64,000 nucleotides of DNA from Shewanella sp. Isolate13. Lineage in GTDB: Bacteria; Pseudomonadota; Gammaproteobacteria; Enterobacterales; Shewanellaceae. The notes below the pieces were generated by a model. The model was not told where the DNA came from and searched no databases. It was given only the letters and a program-made list of their open reading frames with translations. The position numbers and the translations under genes are program-made. Position 1 is the first letter of the stretch. Each line of letters begins with the position of its first letter. The DNA lies in the NCBI RefSeq assembly GCF_022398325.1, contig NZ_JAKEVD010000012.1, positions 1 to 64,000 of the forward strand, given 5' to 3'. This document shows positions 8,756 through 18,219 of this stretch, one piece after another.

Positions 8756-9601
8756 TTAGCGCGATTGAAACTCAGGTCGGTAGCTTTGCGGCAGCTCAAA
8801 CACTTTATCCTCACCGGTAACAGGGCAGACAAAGCTTAAATGGCAGGAGGTGAGCTGTAGATTCGGTGTTTGGTCGCTGCCATTGCCATGCTGTCTGTCA
8901 CCAACAACGGGGTGGCCAATACTGGCCATATGGATACGAATTTGGTGTTTGCGTCCTGACTCGATTTTAACCTGCACTTTAGACTGGTTCAGCTCGCTGT
9001 TGTACTCCAAGCGCTCGGCGTGTGACAGCGCCGACTTATTATCCACATCGGTATCTATGGTGACTTTTCCATCGGGAAATTTACCTTCCACTATCACCTG
9101 ATAAAACTTATCCAGCGCGCGGGTTTCAAACAGCTTAGCGATGGCTGCGGTAACTTTTTTATTATGCCCCAACACGATAAGGCCGGTAGCGGCCAGATCG
9201 AGCCTGTGAATGAGGTAGGCGTTGCGAGCTGGGTTCAGGTGGGTCTCTATGTAGCGGTTAATGGTGGTGTGATCGCTCCACTTTGAGCCCTGACAGCGCA
9301 TGCCAAAGGGCTTGTACCAGATGCTGTATTGCTCCTGGTCGAACAGTAGCTCCGCATCGGTTACCGTCTCATCCAATACCGCTTGGTTGTAATAAAGGTG
9401 CAGTTCATCCCCGATCTTAAGCGCCTTCTTCGCACGGCGAAGACGATTGGTTTGCTTGCCATGACTGTGCCAAACCGCCCCTTTTTGCATCGCTTGCTTG
9501 AGCACCTGCTTGGATAAGCCAGTTTCCTGTGCGAGCAGGCTGGCCGCATCAATCTCGGTAGATTGGACTTTGATATGGGTTTCTATTTTTAACGGGCTCA
9601 T
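8756..9601 (-). CDS. RluA-family RNA pseudouridine synthase
   Basis: The protein (281 residues) converts specific uridines in rRNA or tRNA to pseudouridine. The catalytic motif AYLIHRLDLAATGLIVLG (about residues 128-145) contains the nucleophilic Asp of the HRLD signature. The C-terminal RKHQIRIHMASIGHPVVGD is the conserved second motif of the family. The N-terminal part resembles an S4-like region (LSKQVLKQAMQKGAVW). The RNA target cannot be told from sequence alone. It is a single gene ending at a shared convergent terminator. Confidence 0.9.
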   Translation of the reverse strand: MSPLKIETHIKVQSTEIDAASLLAQETGLSKQVLKQAMQKGAVWHSHGKQTNRLRRAKKALKIGDELHLYYNQAVLDETVTDAELLFDQEQYSIWYKPFGMRCQGSKWSDHTTINRYIETHLNPARNAYLIHRLDLAATGLIVLGHNKKVTAAIAKLFETRALDKFYQVIVEGKFPDGKVTIDTDVDNKSALSHAERLEYNSELNQSKVQVKIESGRKHQIRIHMASIGHPVVGDRQHGNGSDQTPNLQLTSCHLSFVCPVTGEDKVFELPQSYRPEFQSR

Positions 9602-9686
9602 GGTTAACAGTTCGCAGCAAGGGTTTATTTAGCAAGCCGATAATTTTACACGATTAGCGAACGTTTGGCTCATGGTTATGTATAAC

Positions 9687-10013
9687 TTAATGCAGACTAG
9701 CAGTGTTCATGTTGATCAGTGCGACTCCTATAACAATCAAAATCATGCCAAAGACAGTATCGATATTAGGCACCTTTCCCATAAAAATGCCTAACATAGT
9801 AATTAATACGATACCTGCACCACACCATATCGCGTAGGCAACATGAGTTGGAATAGTGTTAGTGGCCAGAGATAAGAAGTAAAACGCCGCTCCATAGCCA
9901 ACGCCACAGCCAATGGAAGGCAGTAATCGACTAAACCCCATGGTAACTGGCAGTAGACTCGTGGCAATGACCTCTGAAACAATGGCTAAGCTTAAGTAAA
10001 TGTAGCTATTCAT
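9687..10013 (-). CDS. Small multidrug resistance (SMR) family transporter
   Basis: At 108 residues with four hydrophobic helices this is a typical SMR protein, a proton-coupled exporter of cations or quaternary ammonium compounds that works as a dimer in the inner membrane. The essential membrane-embedded Glu is in LAIVSEVIATSLL (Glu14) and AIWCGAGIV in helix 3 is also typical. It resembles EmrE-type more than SugE/Gdx-type members, but the substrate is not certain. It is transcribed alone. Confidence 0.9.
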   Translation of the reverse strand: MNSYIYLSLAIVSEVIATSLLPVTMGFSRLLPSIGCGVGYGAAFYFLSLATNTIPTHVAYAIWCGAGIVLITMLGIFMGKVPNIDTVFGMILIVIGVALINMNTASLH

Positions 10014-10342
10014 ATCGGGCCTATCAGTTAAAAAAAGCGCTCGTGAACAGTTGAACAGAGCGCGAAAATGGGCAATTGAAGACTAAATCAACTTTCGAAG
10101 TCATTGTGCCGCTGAATGTTTTACTAGGCATCACTAATGATTTTGGTAAAGCTTACTGAGCAATAGCACTCAATATTGCGCTAAGAGACACTTGAACTTT
10201 GTGATGAAAATTTAATGCAAATTGTCTTGTTCAAGCTAAGTGCTAGGCTTAGTGTTTAATTAGGTTTATTTCTCGTAATGTGCCGCGCTTGGTTCCTATT
10301 CTTTAGCGGCCATTACCTCATTGATAGTAAATGGAGCGAGTT
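10014..10342. other. Divergent intergenic region, no gene seen
   Basis: This 329-base AT-rich gap separates the SMR transporter (-) from the phosphohexomutase (+) and presumably holds both promoters. I saw no open frame with a ribosome binding site, no strong hairpin and no clear operator. Confidence 0.5.
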
Positions 10343-12076
10343 ATGGATACCCAATTAGCATTAAGAGTAAAACACTGGATGGCAGCCGATCCTGACTCTG
10401 CGATGCGACAGGAGCTACAAGCCCTAATAGACTCGGATGATAGCGCAGAGCTAGAGGCCCGCTTTTCTGGCCGACTCGCCTTTGGTACGGCGGGGTTGCG
10501 TGGCGTTGTTGGTGCGGGACCGACTCGAATGAATCGATTAGTGATCCAGCAAACTTCAGCAGGACTAGCTTCATACCTAAAGGCACAAATTAGTGACGTA
10601 GCAAGTCGCGGCGTAGTGATAGGTTATGACGGTCGTCATGACTCGAAGCAATTCGCCCATGACGCCGCAAGCGTATTAACGGCGATGGGGATTAAGGTCT
10701 ATCTGACCGCAAATGTTGCCGCGACACCGCTGGTGGCCTTTGGTGTACTTCATCTTGGCTGCGCAGCGGGTGTTGTGGTTACCGCGAGTCATAATCCGCC
10801 GCAATATAACGGCTATAAGGTCTATTGGGGCAATGGCGCTCAGATCATCCCGCCCCATGACAGCGGTATCGCGGCCTGTATCGATAAAGCCGCGACCGAG
10901 GCCGTGCCATTGTTGGACATAGGGCAAGCCATAGCCATGGGTAAGCTCGTCATGTTAGAGGACGACTTTTACGATGCTTATCGTCAAGGCGTGAAGCAGG
11001 CGGAAGTACTGCAAAATCATACTCAACCTGATTCTGTCACGTTAGCCTACACGGCCATGCACGGCGTGGGTAACCAGATGGCACTGAATGTGCTGAAAGA
11101 TGCGGGGTTCACACAAGTTTATTCTGTTGCAGAACAGGCATTACCCGATGGCGACTTTCCTACGGTGAATTTCCCTAACCCCGAAGAGAAAGGGGCGATG
11201 GATATGGTGGTCGCCGAGGCCAAAAAGCATAACGCCATGCTTGCCTGTGCCAACGATCCCGATGCCGACCGTTTTGCCGTTGCTGTGCGTACGGCTTCTG
11301 GAGACTATCAGATGCTCACAGGCGATCAGGTCGGCGTGTTATTTGGTCATTACCTATTAACCCACGGGAGTGATGCTCAACGCTTAACCTGTACCACGAT
11401 TGTGTCATCGAGTTTATTATCAAAGGTTGCAGATAGCCTGAATGCTACATGTAGAACCACGCTAACAGGATTTAAGTGGCTGACGAATGTTGGTATGAGT
11501 GAAGAAACCGATGATAACCGCTTCCTGTTTGCTTACGAAGAGGCGCTCGGTTACACCGTTGGCTCTATGGTGTGGGATAAAGACGGCTTGTCGGCGCTGG
11601 TAGCATTTGCTCAGTTAACTGCAGAGCTTGCTAGCCAAGGGCAGACTATATGGGACCGTCTTGAAGCCATCTATCGTCAGCATGGTTTTCACCTCAACGC
11701 TCAGGTCAGTATTGCCCTTAAACCGACGACGCCAAATATCGGTGCCTACCTTAGAGAACATCCTCCCGTTGAAATAGCAGGGCATAAGGTGGTATCGAGC
11801 GACGATATCAGTATTGGTAAGCGCTACTTTTTTGATAGGAGTGCAGATGTCTCAGAGGAAGATATCGCACTACCCGCCAGTGACGTATTGATTTATCGCC
11901 TTGAAAATGGCTCCCGAGTCATCGTCAGGCCATCGGGCACAGAACCAAAGATCAAGTGCTATTACGAGGTGGTCGAAGCGATGAGCGCTGAAGACACATT
12001 AGTCACAGCTCAACAACGAGCGGAGGCTGAAATGGCGCGCTTTATTGAGGCGCATCAGGCAGCATTGCCTAAGTAG
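10343..12076 (+). CDS. Phosphoglucomutase/phosphomannomutase family phosphohexomutase
   Basis: The enzyme interconverts hexose 1- and 6-phosphates through a phosphoserine. All four signature loops are visible: VVTASHNPPQYNGYKVYWGN with the phosphorylated Ser, the metal loop NDPDADRF, the sugar loop EEALGYTVGS, and the phosphate-binding loop VRPSGTEPKIK near the C-terminus. At 577 residues it fits the long PgcA/Pgm2-like group. I chose ATG 10343 because GGAG lies seven bases before it; an upstream ATG at 10331 overlaps that site. It is monocistronic, ending in a strong terminator. Whether glucose or mannose phosphate is the main substrate cannot be told. Confidence 0.9.
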   Translation: MDTQLALRVKHWMAADPDSAMRQELQALIDSDDSAELEARFSGRLAFGTAGLRGVVGAGPTRMNRLVIQQTSAGLASYLKAQISDVASRGVVIGYDGRHDSKQFAHDAASVLTAMGIKVYLTANVAATPLVAFGVLHLGCAAGVVVTASHNPPQYNGYKVYWGNGAQIIPPHDSGIAACIDKAATEAVPLLDIGQAIAMGKLVMLEDDFYDAYRQGVKQAEVLQNHTQPDSVTLAYTAMHGVGNQMALNVLKDAGFTQVYSVAEQALPDGDFPTVNFPNPEEKGAMDMVVAEAKKHNAMLACANDPDADRFAVAVRTASGDYQMLTGDQVGVLFGHYLLTHGSDAQRLTCTTIVSSSLLSKVADSLNATCRTTLTGFKWLTNVGMSEETDDNRFLFAYEEALGYTVGSMVWDKDGLSALVAFAQLTAELASQGQTIWDRLEAIYRQHGFHLNAQVSIALKPTTPNIGAYLREHPPVEIAGHKVVSSDDISIGKRYFFDRSADVSEEDIALPASDVLIYRLENGSRVIVRPSGTEPKIKCYYEVVEAMSAEDTLVTAQQRAEAEMARFIEAHQAALPK

Positions 12077-12106
12077 CAAAAACGTTCTTTAGTTGATTTA
12101 AGGATG

Positions 12107-12131
12107 AAGCCACCTGTTAGGTGGCTTTTTT
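12107..12131 (+). terminator. Terminator of the phosphohexomutase gene
   Basis: A 9-bp stem AAGCCACCT / AGGTGGCTT with a three-base loop ends in a T run. Its end overlaps the stop region of the convergent small membrane protein gene. Confidence 0.85.
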
Positions 12132-12486
12132 ATGCACAATTCATTCGATTAAATAAATTGACTCGTTGCCTTAATGGTTGTGACTTGATCTCGGTAAGGA
12201 GCAAGTTTAAAAAGCCAATGGCTATCATGCTTAACAATAGCGCTTGTTGCCAGCTAGGGGCGTTGGTAAGTGTAAGAAAGAGTAGCGAGCCCAAAAAGAT
12301 CGCGTTGACTGCTTCGCGGGTGTTGACGATAAATAGATTCTTGGCAAAGTCATTTTCGATATAGACGGGAGCGGCCAGCCCGCCAAGTTTTACTTTGAGT
12401 TTTCCGCTCCGTTCTTCAACTTGAAAGTCATCAGCGATTAGCTCATCTTTTAACTTATTTTTTAGCTTGTTTTTTTGTTTAGTCAT
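12130..12486 (-). CDS. Small membrane protein of unknown function
   Basis: The 118-residue product has a Lys-rich start (MTKQKNKLKNKLKDEL), a hydrophilic part with KLKVKLGGLAAPVYIENDF, then two hydrophobic stretches (AIFLGSLLFLTLT and ALLLSMIAIGFLNLLL) that look like a membrane hairpin. I chose ATG 12486 because AAGGTG lies in front of it; a GTG at 12495 is in the same frame. I recognise no family. An overlapping frame on the other strand (12104-12364) has weaker start signals. Confidence 0.6.
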   Translation of the reverse strand: MTKQKNKLKNKLKDELIADDFQVEERSGKLKVKLGGLAAPVYIENDFAKNLFIVNTREAVNAIFLGSLLFLTLTNAPSWQQALLLSMIAIGFLNLLLTEIKSQPLRQRVNLFNRMNCA

Positions 12487-12744
12487 CCTTGTCACCTTTT
12501 CTATCCATGTCTATTAATCGTTTTATCAGACCTAGTCATCGCTCATCACCTCTTGTGTTGGCAGGATTTTGCGAGGGAATGAACAAGAGGTCAATTGAGA
12601 CTTTTTCAATGATATTCTCGCAGGGGGCTCGATGTTAAGGCTGGAATAACGATAGATTGAGGCTGTATAGGACTTGAGTGTAAAGGCTTGAATATTAGGT
12701 GTTACTCGGTAGGATTGGTTTATCACGCTATAAATAGAGATGTC

Positions 12745-13413
12745 ATGAAAGAAAAATTCGATCCAAATAAGGTATCGGTCAATACCTTCGATAAGCTCGC
12801 CCTGCGATATCAAGAGAAGTATATGGATTTAGCCATGTATATCGATACCTTTGAGGCTTTTATCGAAGCACTGCCAAAACAAGGTGCCAGAGTGCTGGAG
12901 CTTGCATGTGGCCCTGGCAATATCACTCGTTATCTATTAAGTAAAAGGCCTCAACTTTCGATTCTTGCTACCGATCTTGCGCCAAATATGTTGATGCTCG
13001 CTCAGCAAAATAACCCTCAGGTGGATGTGGCGCTACTCGATAGCCGTGAGCTTAATAGATTAGATGCGCACTTCGATGCCATCATGTGTGGCTTCTGCTT
13101 ACCTTATTTGAATCAACAACAGGTGCTAAATTTGATCTCTGATGCGGCTCAAAGACTTACGGTTAATGGTGTGATTTATTTAAGTGCTATGGAAGGTGAC
13201 TCTTTGGGGCCAAGGGTCGATACCTCGAGCGATGGGGATAAGATGTATACCTATTTCCACCGAGGCGCAGATATCGTTTCAGCGCTAGAATTAGCCGGTT
13301 TTAGTCTTATTGAACTTAAGCGTAAACTGCAGCCGAGCCCAATTGGTGAGGTAACGGATCTGTTCATTACAGCAAGGCTCGATAAAGGGGGGAGTCGAGC
13401 CTTACGGTCATGA
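12745..13413 (+). CDS. Class I SAM-dependent methyltransferase
   Basis: Motif I for S-adenosylmethionine binding is VLELACGPGNITRYLL, followed by LATDLAPNMLMLAQQNNP (motif II region) and DAIMCGFCLPYL (motif IV region), in the usual order of a seven-strand methyltransferase. ATG 12745 gives 222 residues and a start MKEKFDPNKVSVNTFDKLA; the open frame extends upstream to 12688 but without better signals. The methyl acceptor is unknown. The gene converges on panP with only a few bases between them. Confidence 0.82.
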   Translation: MKEKFDPNKVSVNTFDKLALRYQEKYMDLAMYIDTFEAFIEALPKQGARVLELACGPGNITRYLLSKRPQLSILATDLAPNMLMLAQQNNPQVDVALLDSRELNRLDAHFDAIMCGFCLPYLNQQQVLNLISDAAQRLTVNGVIYLSAMEGDSLGPRVDTSSDGDKMYTYFHRGADIVSALELAGFSLIELKRKLQPSPIGEVTDLFITARLDKGGSRALRS

Positions 13414-13417
13414 ACTG

Positions 13418-15064
13418 TTAGTTTTGTGCTAGCGCGAGCAGTTGAGGTAAATACAGGGGATCTTGCGAGGCAATCTGTGCTTGCTCGGTGAGAACTTGCT
13501 GCAAAATCTCATGGCTTGTCAGTGGATTGGCTAATACGACCCTAAAGACTACGGCTTTGATATTCATTAGCTGGTGGCTCTCTGGGTTAATCCGGGTACG
13601 TGACACAAACGAGGAGCCTTGTTCACGCTGAGTTTTTTGTACAAACTTTGTCAACCCATCTAATAGTTGATTAAACTTGCTGAGCGTCTCTGTATCGCCA
13701 ATCTCTCGGGCTTTTGCCATCGCCAGCTGTACTGATTGCGGCACATAGCGATAGGTGAGCAGACAAAGCTCTGGCTTAGAGACCAGCTCAAAGTCGGCTT
13801 CTGCGGTGATCAAATCTGCGAAGTAGCGCGCCTTCTCGAGGCTGTTATTAATTAAAATTTCATAACCTTCACGACCAATCACCTTAAGGCAGGCATGCAC
13901 TAGCATTGCCATTCCGGGGCGTGAACCTTCGAGGGTTTGACTGCCTAAATCTTTCGAGCCTTGGCGCAGAATATACTCGGCATGATGTTTAATGGCGTTG
14001 GCAAAGGTTGGGTCTTTAAATAGCACCATACCAGCGCCCATGGGCACATACATCTGCTTATGTGCATCGATGGTGACGGAGTCGGCGCGCTCAATACCCG
14101 CTAGCAGGTGACGATACTTATTCGATAATAAGCTCGCACCACCCCAAGCCGCATCCACATGGAAGTGACATTCGAGTTCAGCGGCCAGATCGGCAAGTTC
14201 ATTGAGGGGGTCGATATTACCGGTTTCTGTCGTGCCAGCAACGCCCACAATGGCCATCACTCGAATGTTATCTTGCTCAAGCTGTTTTGCGAGTGCTCGC
14301 ATCTTAGTGACATCGACCTTGTTATCGTTCGATGTCGGTACTTGAATAATGTTTTCTCGGCCAATGCCTAGTAGGTCGGCAGTCTTAGCGAGTGAGTAGT
14401 GGCCGCGTTCTGAGACTAAAATAGCTAAATCATCATAGCCATAATGGCGCAGAGCTTTTATTAGTCCCTGCTTAGCAACACCCTTAAAGTCGCCGTCAGC
14501 TTTTAATAACTGATTGCGTGCAGTCCACAGAGCGGTGATGTTAGCGACTGTGCCACCGGAGCAAAATGCGCCTAAAGAGACATTAGCGCTGTGCATCCAG
14601 CTTTGATAAAAGGCTTCATTCTCGTTATAAACCAGATGATGCATCATGCCGAGCACTTGGCGCTCGAGTGGCGTAAAGGCCTTTGAGGTCTCGATTTTCA
14701 CCAAGTTTTGATTGAGCCCTACCATCATCTTAGACAGGGGTAATACAAAGTAAGGCAGGGCAGAAGTCATGTGGCCGATAAAGCTAGGTGCGGAGGTATG
14801 CACAGAATGAGCGACCAGCGTTTGCATCATATTGTCGGCGTAATCGGAGACAAACTGCGGCGCCGATGGGATCTGGTATTGTTGGAAATCCAGTTCAACT
14901 TCAGAAAGCGGCTTCTCGACAGCCACCACGCTCTCTTGTAAGAAACCCATCAGGTTTTGTGAGATATTTTGCTCAATCACACTAAGGGTAGAGTCAGGGG
15001 CTTCTGGAACCGTAAAAATTCGCAGTAACGCCTCTTCAGAAGCGGTGGCTTTTCTTGCTGTCAT
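13418..15064 (-). CDS. panP: PLP-dependent aspartate 1-decarboxylase, PanP type
   Basis: PanP makes beta-alanine from aspartate for pantothenate and CoA synthesis in gammaproteobacteria that use it in place of the pyruvoyl enzyme PanD. The 548-residue protein is a group II PLP decarboxylase: FHVDAAWGGASLL carries the cofactor-contacting Asp, and SVTIDAHKQMYVPMGAG carries the PLP-binding Lys. The long N-terminal part with HTSAPSFIGHMTSALPYF is typical of the PanP subgroup as I recall it. Other group II decarboxylases (glutamate, diaminobutyrate) are the alternatives. It is separated by 260 bases from the glycerate genes and probably independent. Confidence 0.82.
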   Translation of the reverse strand: MTARKATASEEALLRIFTVPEAPDSTLSVIEQNISQNLMGFLQESVVAVEKPLSEVELDFQQYQIPSAPQFVSDYADNMMQTLVAHSVHTSAPSFIGHMTSALPYFVLPLSKMMVGLNQNLVKIETSKAFTPLERQVLGMMHHLVYNENEAFYQSWMHSANVSLGAFCSGGTVANITALWTARNQLLKADGDFKGVAKQGLIKALRHYGYDDLAILVSERGHYSLAKTADLLGIGRENIIQVPTSNDNKVDVTKMRALAKQLEQDNIRVMAIVGVAGTTETGNIDPLNELADLAAELECHFHVDAAWGGASLLSNKYRHLLAGIERADSVTIDAHKQMYVPMGAGMVLFKDPTFANAIKHHAEYILRQGSKDLGSQTLEGSRPGMAMLVHACLKVIGREGYEILINNSLEKARYFADLITAEADFELVSKPELCLLTYRYVPQSVQLAMAKAREIGDTETLSKFNQLLDGLTKFVQKTQREQGSSFVSRTRINPESHQLMNIKAVVFRVVLANPLTSHEILQQVLTEQAQIASQDPLYLPQLLALAQN

Positions 15065-15273
15065 TGGGCTAAATTTCTCTACTAATCACGCTGTTTCTTA
15101 ACTTAACTGCCGATAGAAACAGATGGTCAAAACGGACGCATAAAACGGACGGTCACTTTACTTTATGCTTTATGGTGCATCAAGTAGAAAAATAATAGCG
15201 ATGGCTTTATCACCGTAATGGTGAGAGTGTCAGAGTGGGGTTTGTGTTAAGACATAGGGGATTGCTGAGCAAG

Positions 15274-15299
15274 AAAAGGTGCCGTTAAGCACCTTTTTT
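15274..15299 (-). terminator. Terminator downstream of glycerate kinase
   Basis: A 9-bp stem AAAAGGTGC / GCACCTTTT with a six-base loop lies 26 bases past the glycerate kinase stop. The flanking A and T runs could serve either strand. Confidence 0.8.
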
Positions 15300-15324
15300 G
15301 GTTGATATCCAATGCAGATATGGG

Positions 15325-16479
15325 CTATTTAGCGGGTGAAAGTGCGTATAGCGCGGCGATATTTTTAGCTGTGCTGTAAAGGTTATGCTTGGCACTGGCA
15401 AGTACCTCTGCAAGCGGCAATGCTCTAGGGGTAATAGAGAACAGCGCATCGATACCATGTTCTAGTAGCACGTTGGCGTCATCGCTAACGCAACCTGCGA
15501 TAGCTACCACAGGAACGCCTTGAGCTTTAGCGACACCGGCAACGCCCATAGGGGTTTTACCGTGAAGAGTTTGGCTGTCGAGGCGGCCTTCACCTGTAAT
15601 CACTAAATCAGCTCCCTTAGTCAGGTCAGCCAAGTTAACCGTTTCCATCACGATATCGATACCGGGTTTTAGCTGGGCATTTAGAAAGGTCATCACACCA
15701 AGGCCCATGCCGCCAGCAGCACCAGCGCCAGCGAGTTCTCGGTTATCATCAATGCCTGAGCCCGCTATGATATCGGCGAAATGGGCTAATGCCTTGTCAA
15801 GCTGCAGCACCATTTCTGGCGTTGCCCCTTTTTGTGGACCAAAAATAGCCGAGGCGCCTTTGTCTCCGCATAGGGGGTTATTCACATCGCAGGCGACTTC
15901 GAAGCTGCACTCTTTGATCAATGGGTGTAGATCGTTTAACTCGAGTTTAGCTAATTGCATTAATGCTGCGCCGCCAACAGAAAGGGTTTTGCCCTGACTG
16001 TCGAGTAAGTGTGCACCAATGGCTTGAGCCATACCTGCGCCGCCATCATTGGTGGCGCTGCCGCCAAGGCCGATGATGATATGTTTTATACCGCGATTGA
16101 GGGCATCGACAATCAACTCACCGGTACCGTAACTGGTAGTAATAAGCGGATTTCGCTTGTCTTGGGCAACCAAATGCAGCCCAGACGCAGCTGCCATTTC
16201 AATTACGGCCGTTTTTTTCTTTCCCTGATAGCCAGCGCCTAAGATGCCATAGAAGGCCTCAACTTTATCGCCTAATGGACCCGTGACATTGAGTGTGACA
16301 ATACAGCCATCGGTGGCATCGACCATCGATTGCACTGTACCTTCGCCCCCATCGGCGACAGGAACTTTAATGTACTCAGCAGTGGGCAATACAGTGCGAA
16401 ATCCTCGTTCAATCTCATTTGCCACTTCCATTGCGGTCAGGCTTTCTTTGAAAGAGTCGGGGGCTATCACAATTTTCAT
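15325..16479 (-). CDS. glxK: Glycerate kinase (GlxK/GarK family)
   Basis: The enzyme phosphorylates D-glycerate, feeding it into glycolysis. The start MKIVIAPDSFKESLTAMEVA is the standard opening of this family. VPVADGGEGTVQSMVDAT, the glycine-rich IIGLGGSATNDGGAGMAQA and VITGEGRLDSQTLHGKTP follow in order. The 384-residue length is usual. The neighbouring GntP-type permease and CdaR-type regulator support a glycerate uptake and use module. Whether 2- or 3-phosphoglycerate is made cannot be decided here; class II kinases of this type usually make the 2-phosphate. Confidence 0.93.
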   Translation of the reverse strand: MKIVIAPDSFKESLTAMEVANEIERGFRTVLPTAEYIKVPVADGGEGTVQSMVDATDGCIVTLNVTGPLGDKVEAFYGILGAGYQGKKKTAVIEMAAASGLHLVAQDKRNPLITTSYGTGELIVDALNRGIKHIIIGLGGSATNDGGAGMAQAIGAHLLDSQGKTLSVGGAALMQLAKLELNDLHPLIKECSFEVACDVNNPLCGDKGASAIFGPQKGATPEMVLQLDKALAHFADIIAGSGIDDNRELAGAGAAGGMGLGVMTFLNAQLKPGIDIVMETVNLADLTKGADLVITGEGRLDSQTLHGKTPMGVAGVAKAQGVPVVAIAGCVSDDANVLLEHGIDALFSITPRALPLAEVLASAKHNLYSTAKNIAALYALSPAK

Positions 16480-16572
16480 GCAGTATTCCTATAAGACTAA
16501 ATTCAACCAATTGAATCAGACTAATCTTGATATGGTTAACTTTGGTGCGTAAGTTGATTACGTTAGTTGATA

Positions 16573-16600
16573 TTAGGCGAGCATTTTTATGCTCGCCTAA
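16573..16600. repeat. Stable hairpin between permease and glycerate kinase genes
   Basis: A perfect 12-bp stem TTAGGCGAGCAT / ATGCTCGCCTAA with a four-base loop lies 19 bases past the permease stop. It lacks a clean T run on the transcribed strand, so it may be an mRNA-stabilising or processing hairpin rather than a full terminator. Confidence 0.65.
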
Positions 16601-16618
16601 ATATTGAGTAGCAAATGT

Positions 16619-17977
16619 TTATAGCAACACTAAGCTTAGTAGATAAACCAAAGCCATAGCCGTAACACCTTGAATTAGCGTAGCCATAGTTTGGGCTTTA
16701 TAGGCTTGTTTAACACTCATGCGGCTAAACTGGGTCACGACCCAGAAGAAGCTGTCGTTTGCATGAGATACTGTCATTGCGCCTGCGCCGATTGCCATAA
16801 CCGTCAGTACGCGTCCCATGTCACTGGCAAGGCCGATATCGCCTAGCATAGGCGCAATTAGTGCAGAGGTTGCCACCAAGGCAACGGTTGACGAGCCTTG
16901 AGCCGATTTAAGCGCTGCAGCAACCACGAACGGCATAAAGATCCCAATACCTAGTGCTGACAATGACTCACCTAAGAAGGTGCCGATGTCTGTGGCTTTT
17001 AGTACTGCGCCAAATGCACCGCCTGCACCTGTGATAAGCAAAATAGGCGCTGCAACCACTAAACCTTGGCTGATACGCTCACTAAACTCTTTAATTTTGT
17101 CGTTGCCTTTCAGCAATGATAGTGACAGGAATAGACCAATCATCAAGGCATTAACAGGCTGACCTAAGAAGGCCAAGATATCGAAAAGCATGCCATCGCC
17201 AAGTGGCGCCGATGGGAAGTTGGCAATCGAGCCTAAACAGATCATCAAAATTGGTACAAAAATCGGTGCAAATGCACGAGTTGGGCTAGGAAGCTCGCCA
17301 TAGGCCTGCTTAAGCTTGTCAAAATCATCTTGGTGACTCAAAAGCTCTTCAGCGCCTTCACCATCTGGCTGGGTATTGGCGAAGCGGTTAGCCCACAGGG
17401 TACCAGCTAGTGCGGCGATAGCGGCGACAAAGATACCAACAAAAATGACTAAGCCAAGATTTGATTCTAGACCTAAGTTACCGGCAGCGGCGATAGGACC
17501 TGGTGTGGGTGGCACAAAGGTGTGAGTGGCATACAGGCCCGTTGCGAGTGCGACGCTCATAGACACGCTCGACACCTTCATACGGTTAGCCATCGACTGC
17601 TTGAGCGAGTTTAAGATCACAAAGCCAGAGTCGCAAAAAACAGGGATTGAAACGATATAGCCAATGATCGACATGGTGAGTGTCGGAAAGCGTTTTCCCA
17701 AGACTTTAATGACCACGTCCGCCATGGTAATCGCTGCGCCGCTTTTCTCGAGGATAGTACCTATGATGGTACCTAATACGATAACTAGACCAATGTAGCC
17801 TAAGATCCCGCCGAAACCTGAGGTGATGGTTTTAGCGATATCGGCGCTTGGTAGACCGTAGGCAAATGCGGCAAGAAACGATGCCAGAATAAGGGTTAAA
17901 AATGGATGTAGCTTAAATTTAGCGGTGGCGATGACGATAAACGCAATCACAGCCAATAAGATCAGTACTAGGCTCAT
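16619..17977 (-). CDS. GntP-family permease, probable glycerate/sugar-acid importer
   Basis: This hydrophobic protein of 452 residues (start ATG 17977, MSLVLILLAVIAFIVIATAK) has many membrane helices. GntP-family features include HTFVPPTPGPIAAAGNLG, SAQGSSTVALVATSAL and SHANDSFFWVVTQFS, which I recognise from gluconate and glycerate permeases. The open frame extends upstream to 18061, but that extension is hydrophilic and unlike the family. Next to glycerate kinase and a CdaR-like regulator, D-glycerate is the best substrate guess; gluconate is the alternative. Confidence 0.88.
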   Translation of the reverse strand: MSLVLILLAVIAFIVIATAKFKLHPFLTLILASFLAAFAYGLPSADIAKTITSGFGGILGYIGLVIVLGTIIGTILEKSGAAITMADVVIKVLGKRFPTLTMSIIGYIVSIPVFCDSGFVILNSLKQSMANRMKVSSVSMSVALATGLYATHTFVPPTPGPIAAAGNLGLESNLGLVIFVGIFVAAIAALAGTLWANRFANTQPDGEGAEELLSHQDDFDKLKQAYGELPSPTRAFAPIFVPILMICLGSIANFPSAPLGDGMLFDILAFLGQPVNALMIGLFLSLSLLKGNDKIKEFSERISQGLVVAAPILLITGAGGAFGAVLKATDIGTFLGESLSALGIGIFMPFVVAAALKSAQGSSTVALVATSALIAPMLGDIGLASDMGRVLTVMAIGAGAMTVSHANDSFFWVVTQFSRMSVKQAYKAQTMATLIQGVTAMALVYLLSLVLL

Positions 17978-18219
17978 AGGGATCCCTATTTGGGTATTTT
18001 TATATGTAAGGTTTGTTTTATTTATGCCGAGTAGGGAGCACTGAGACTGACAGCGCACCAAGGTATTTCAGGCGGAAATATTATGCTGTGGTGCTGAAAT
18101 TATTTCTTTGGTGGAGTTCACTAATTTTAGGTGGATAATAAAAGTTTTATTGTGCGGATGCACAAGGTTATGGCTGGTGTAACTTATTGAAAGCGCTTGA
18201 TTGAGTACAGCATAACTTT

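Noticed and set aside
12104..12364. An 86-codon + strand frame after the phosphohexomutase
   Set aside because: It starts inside the terminator hairpin and lies opposite a better-supported membrane protein gene with a ribosome binding site and membrane helices.
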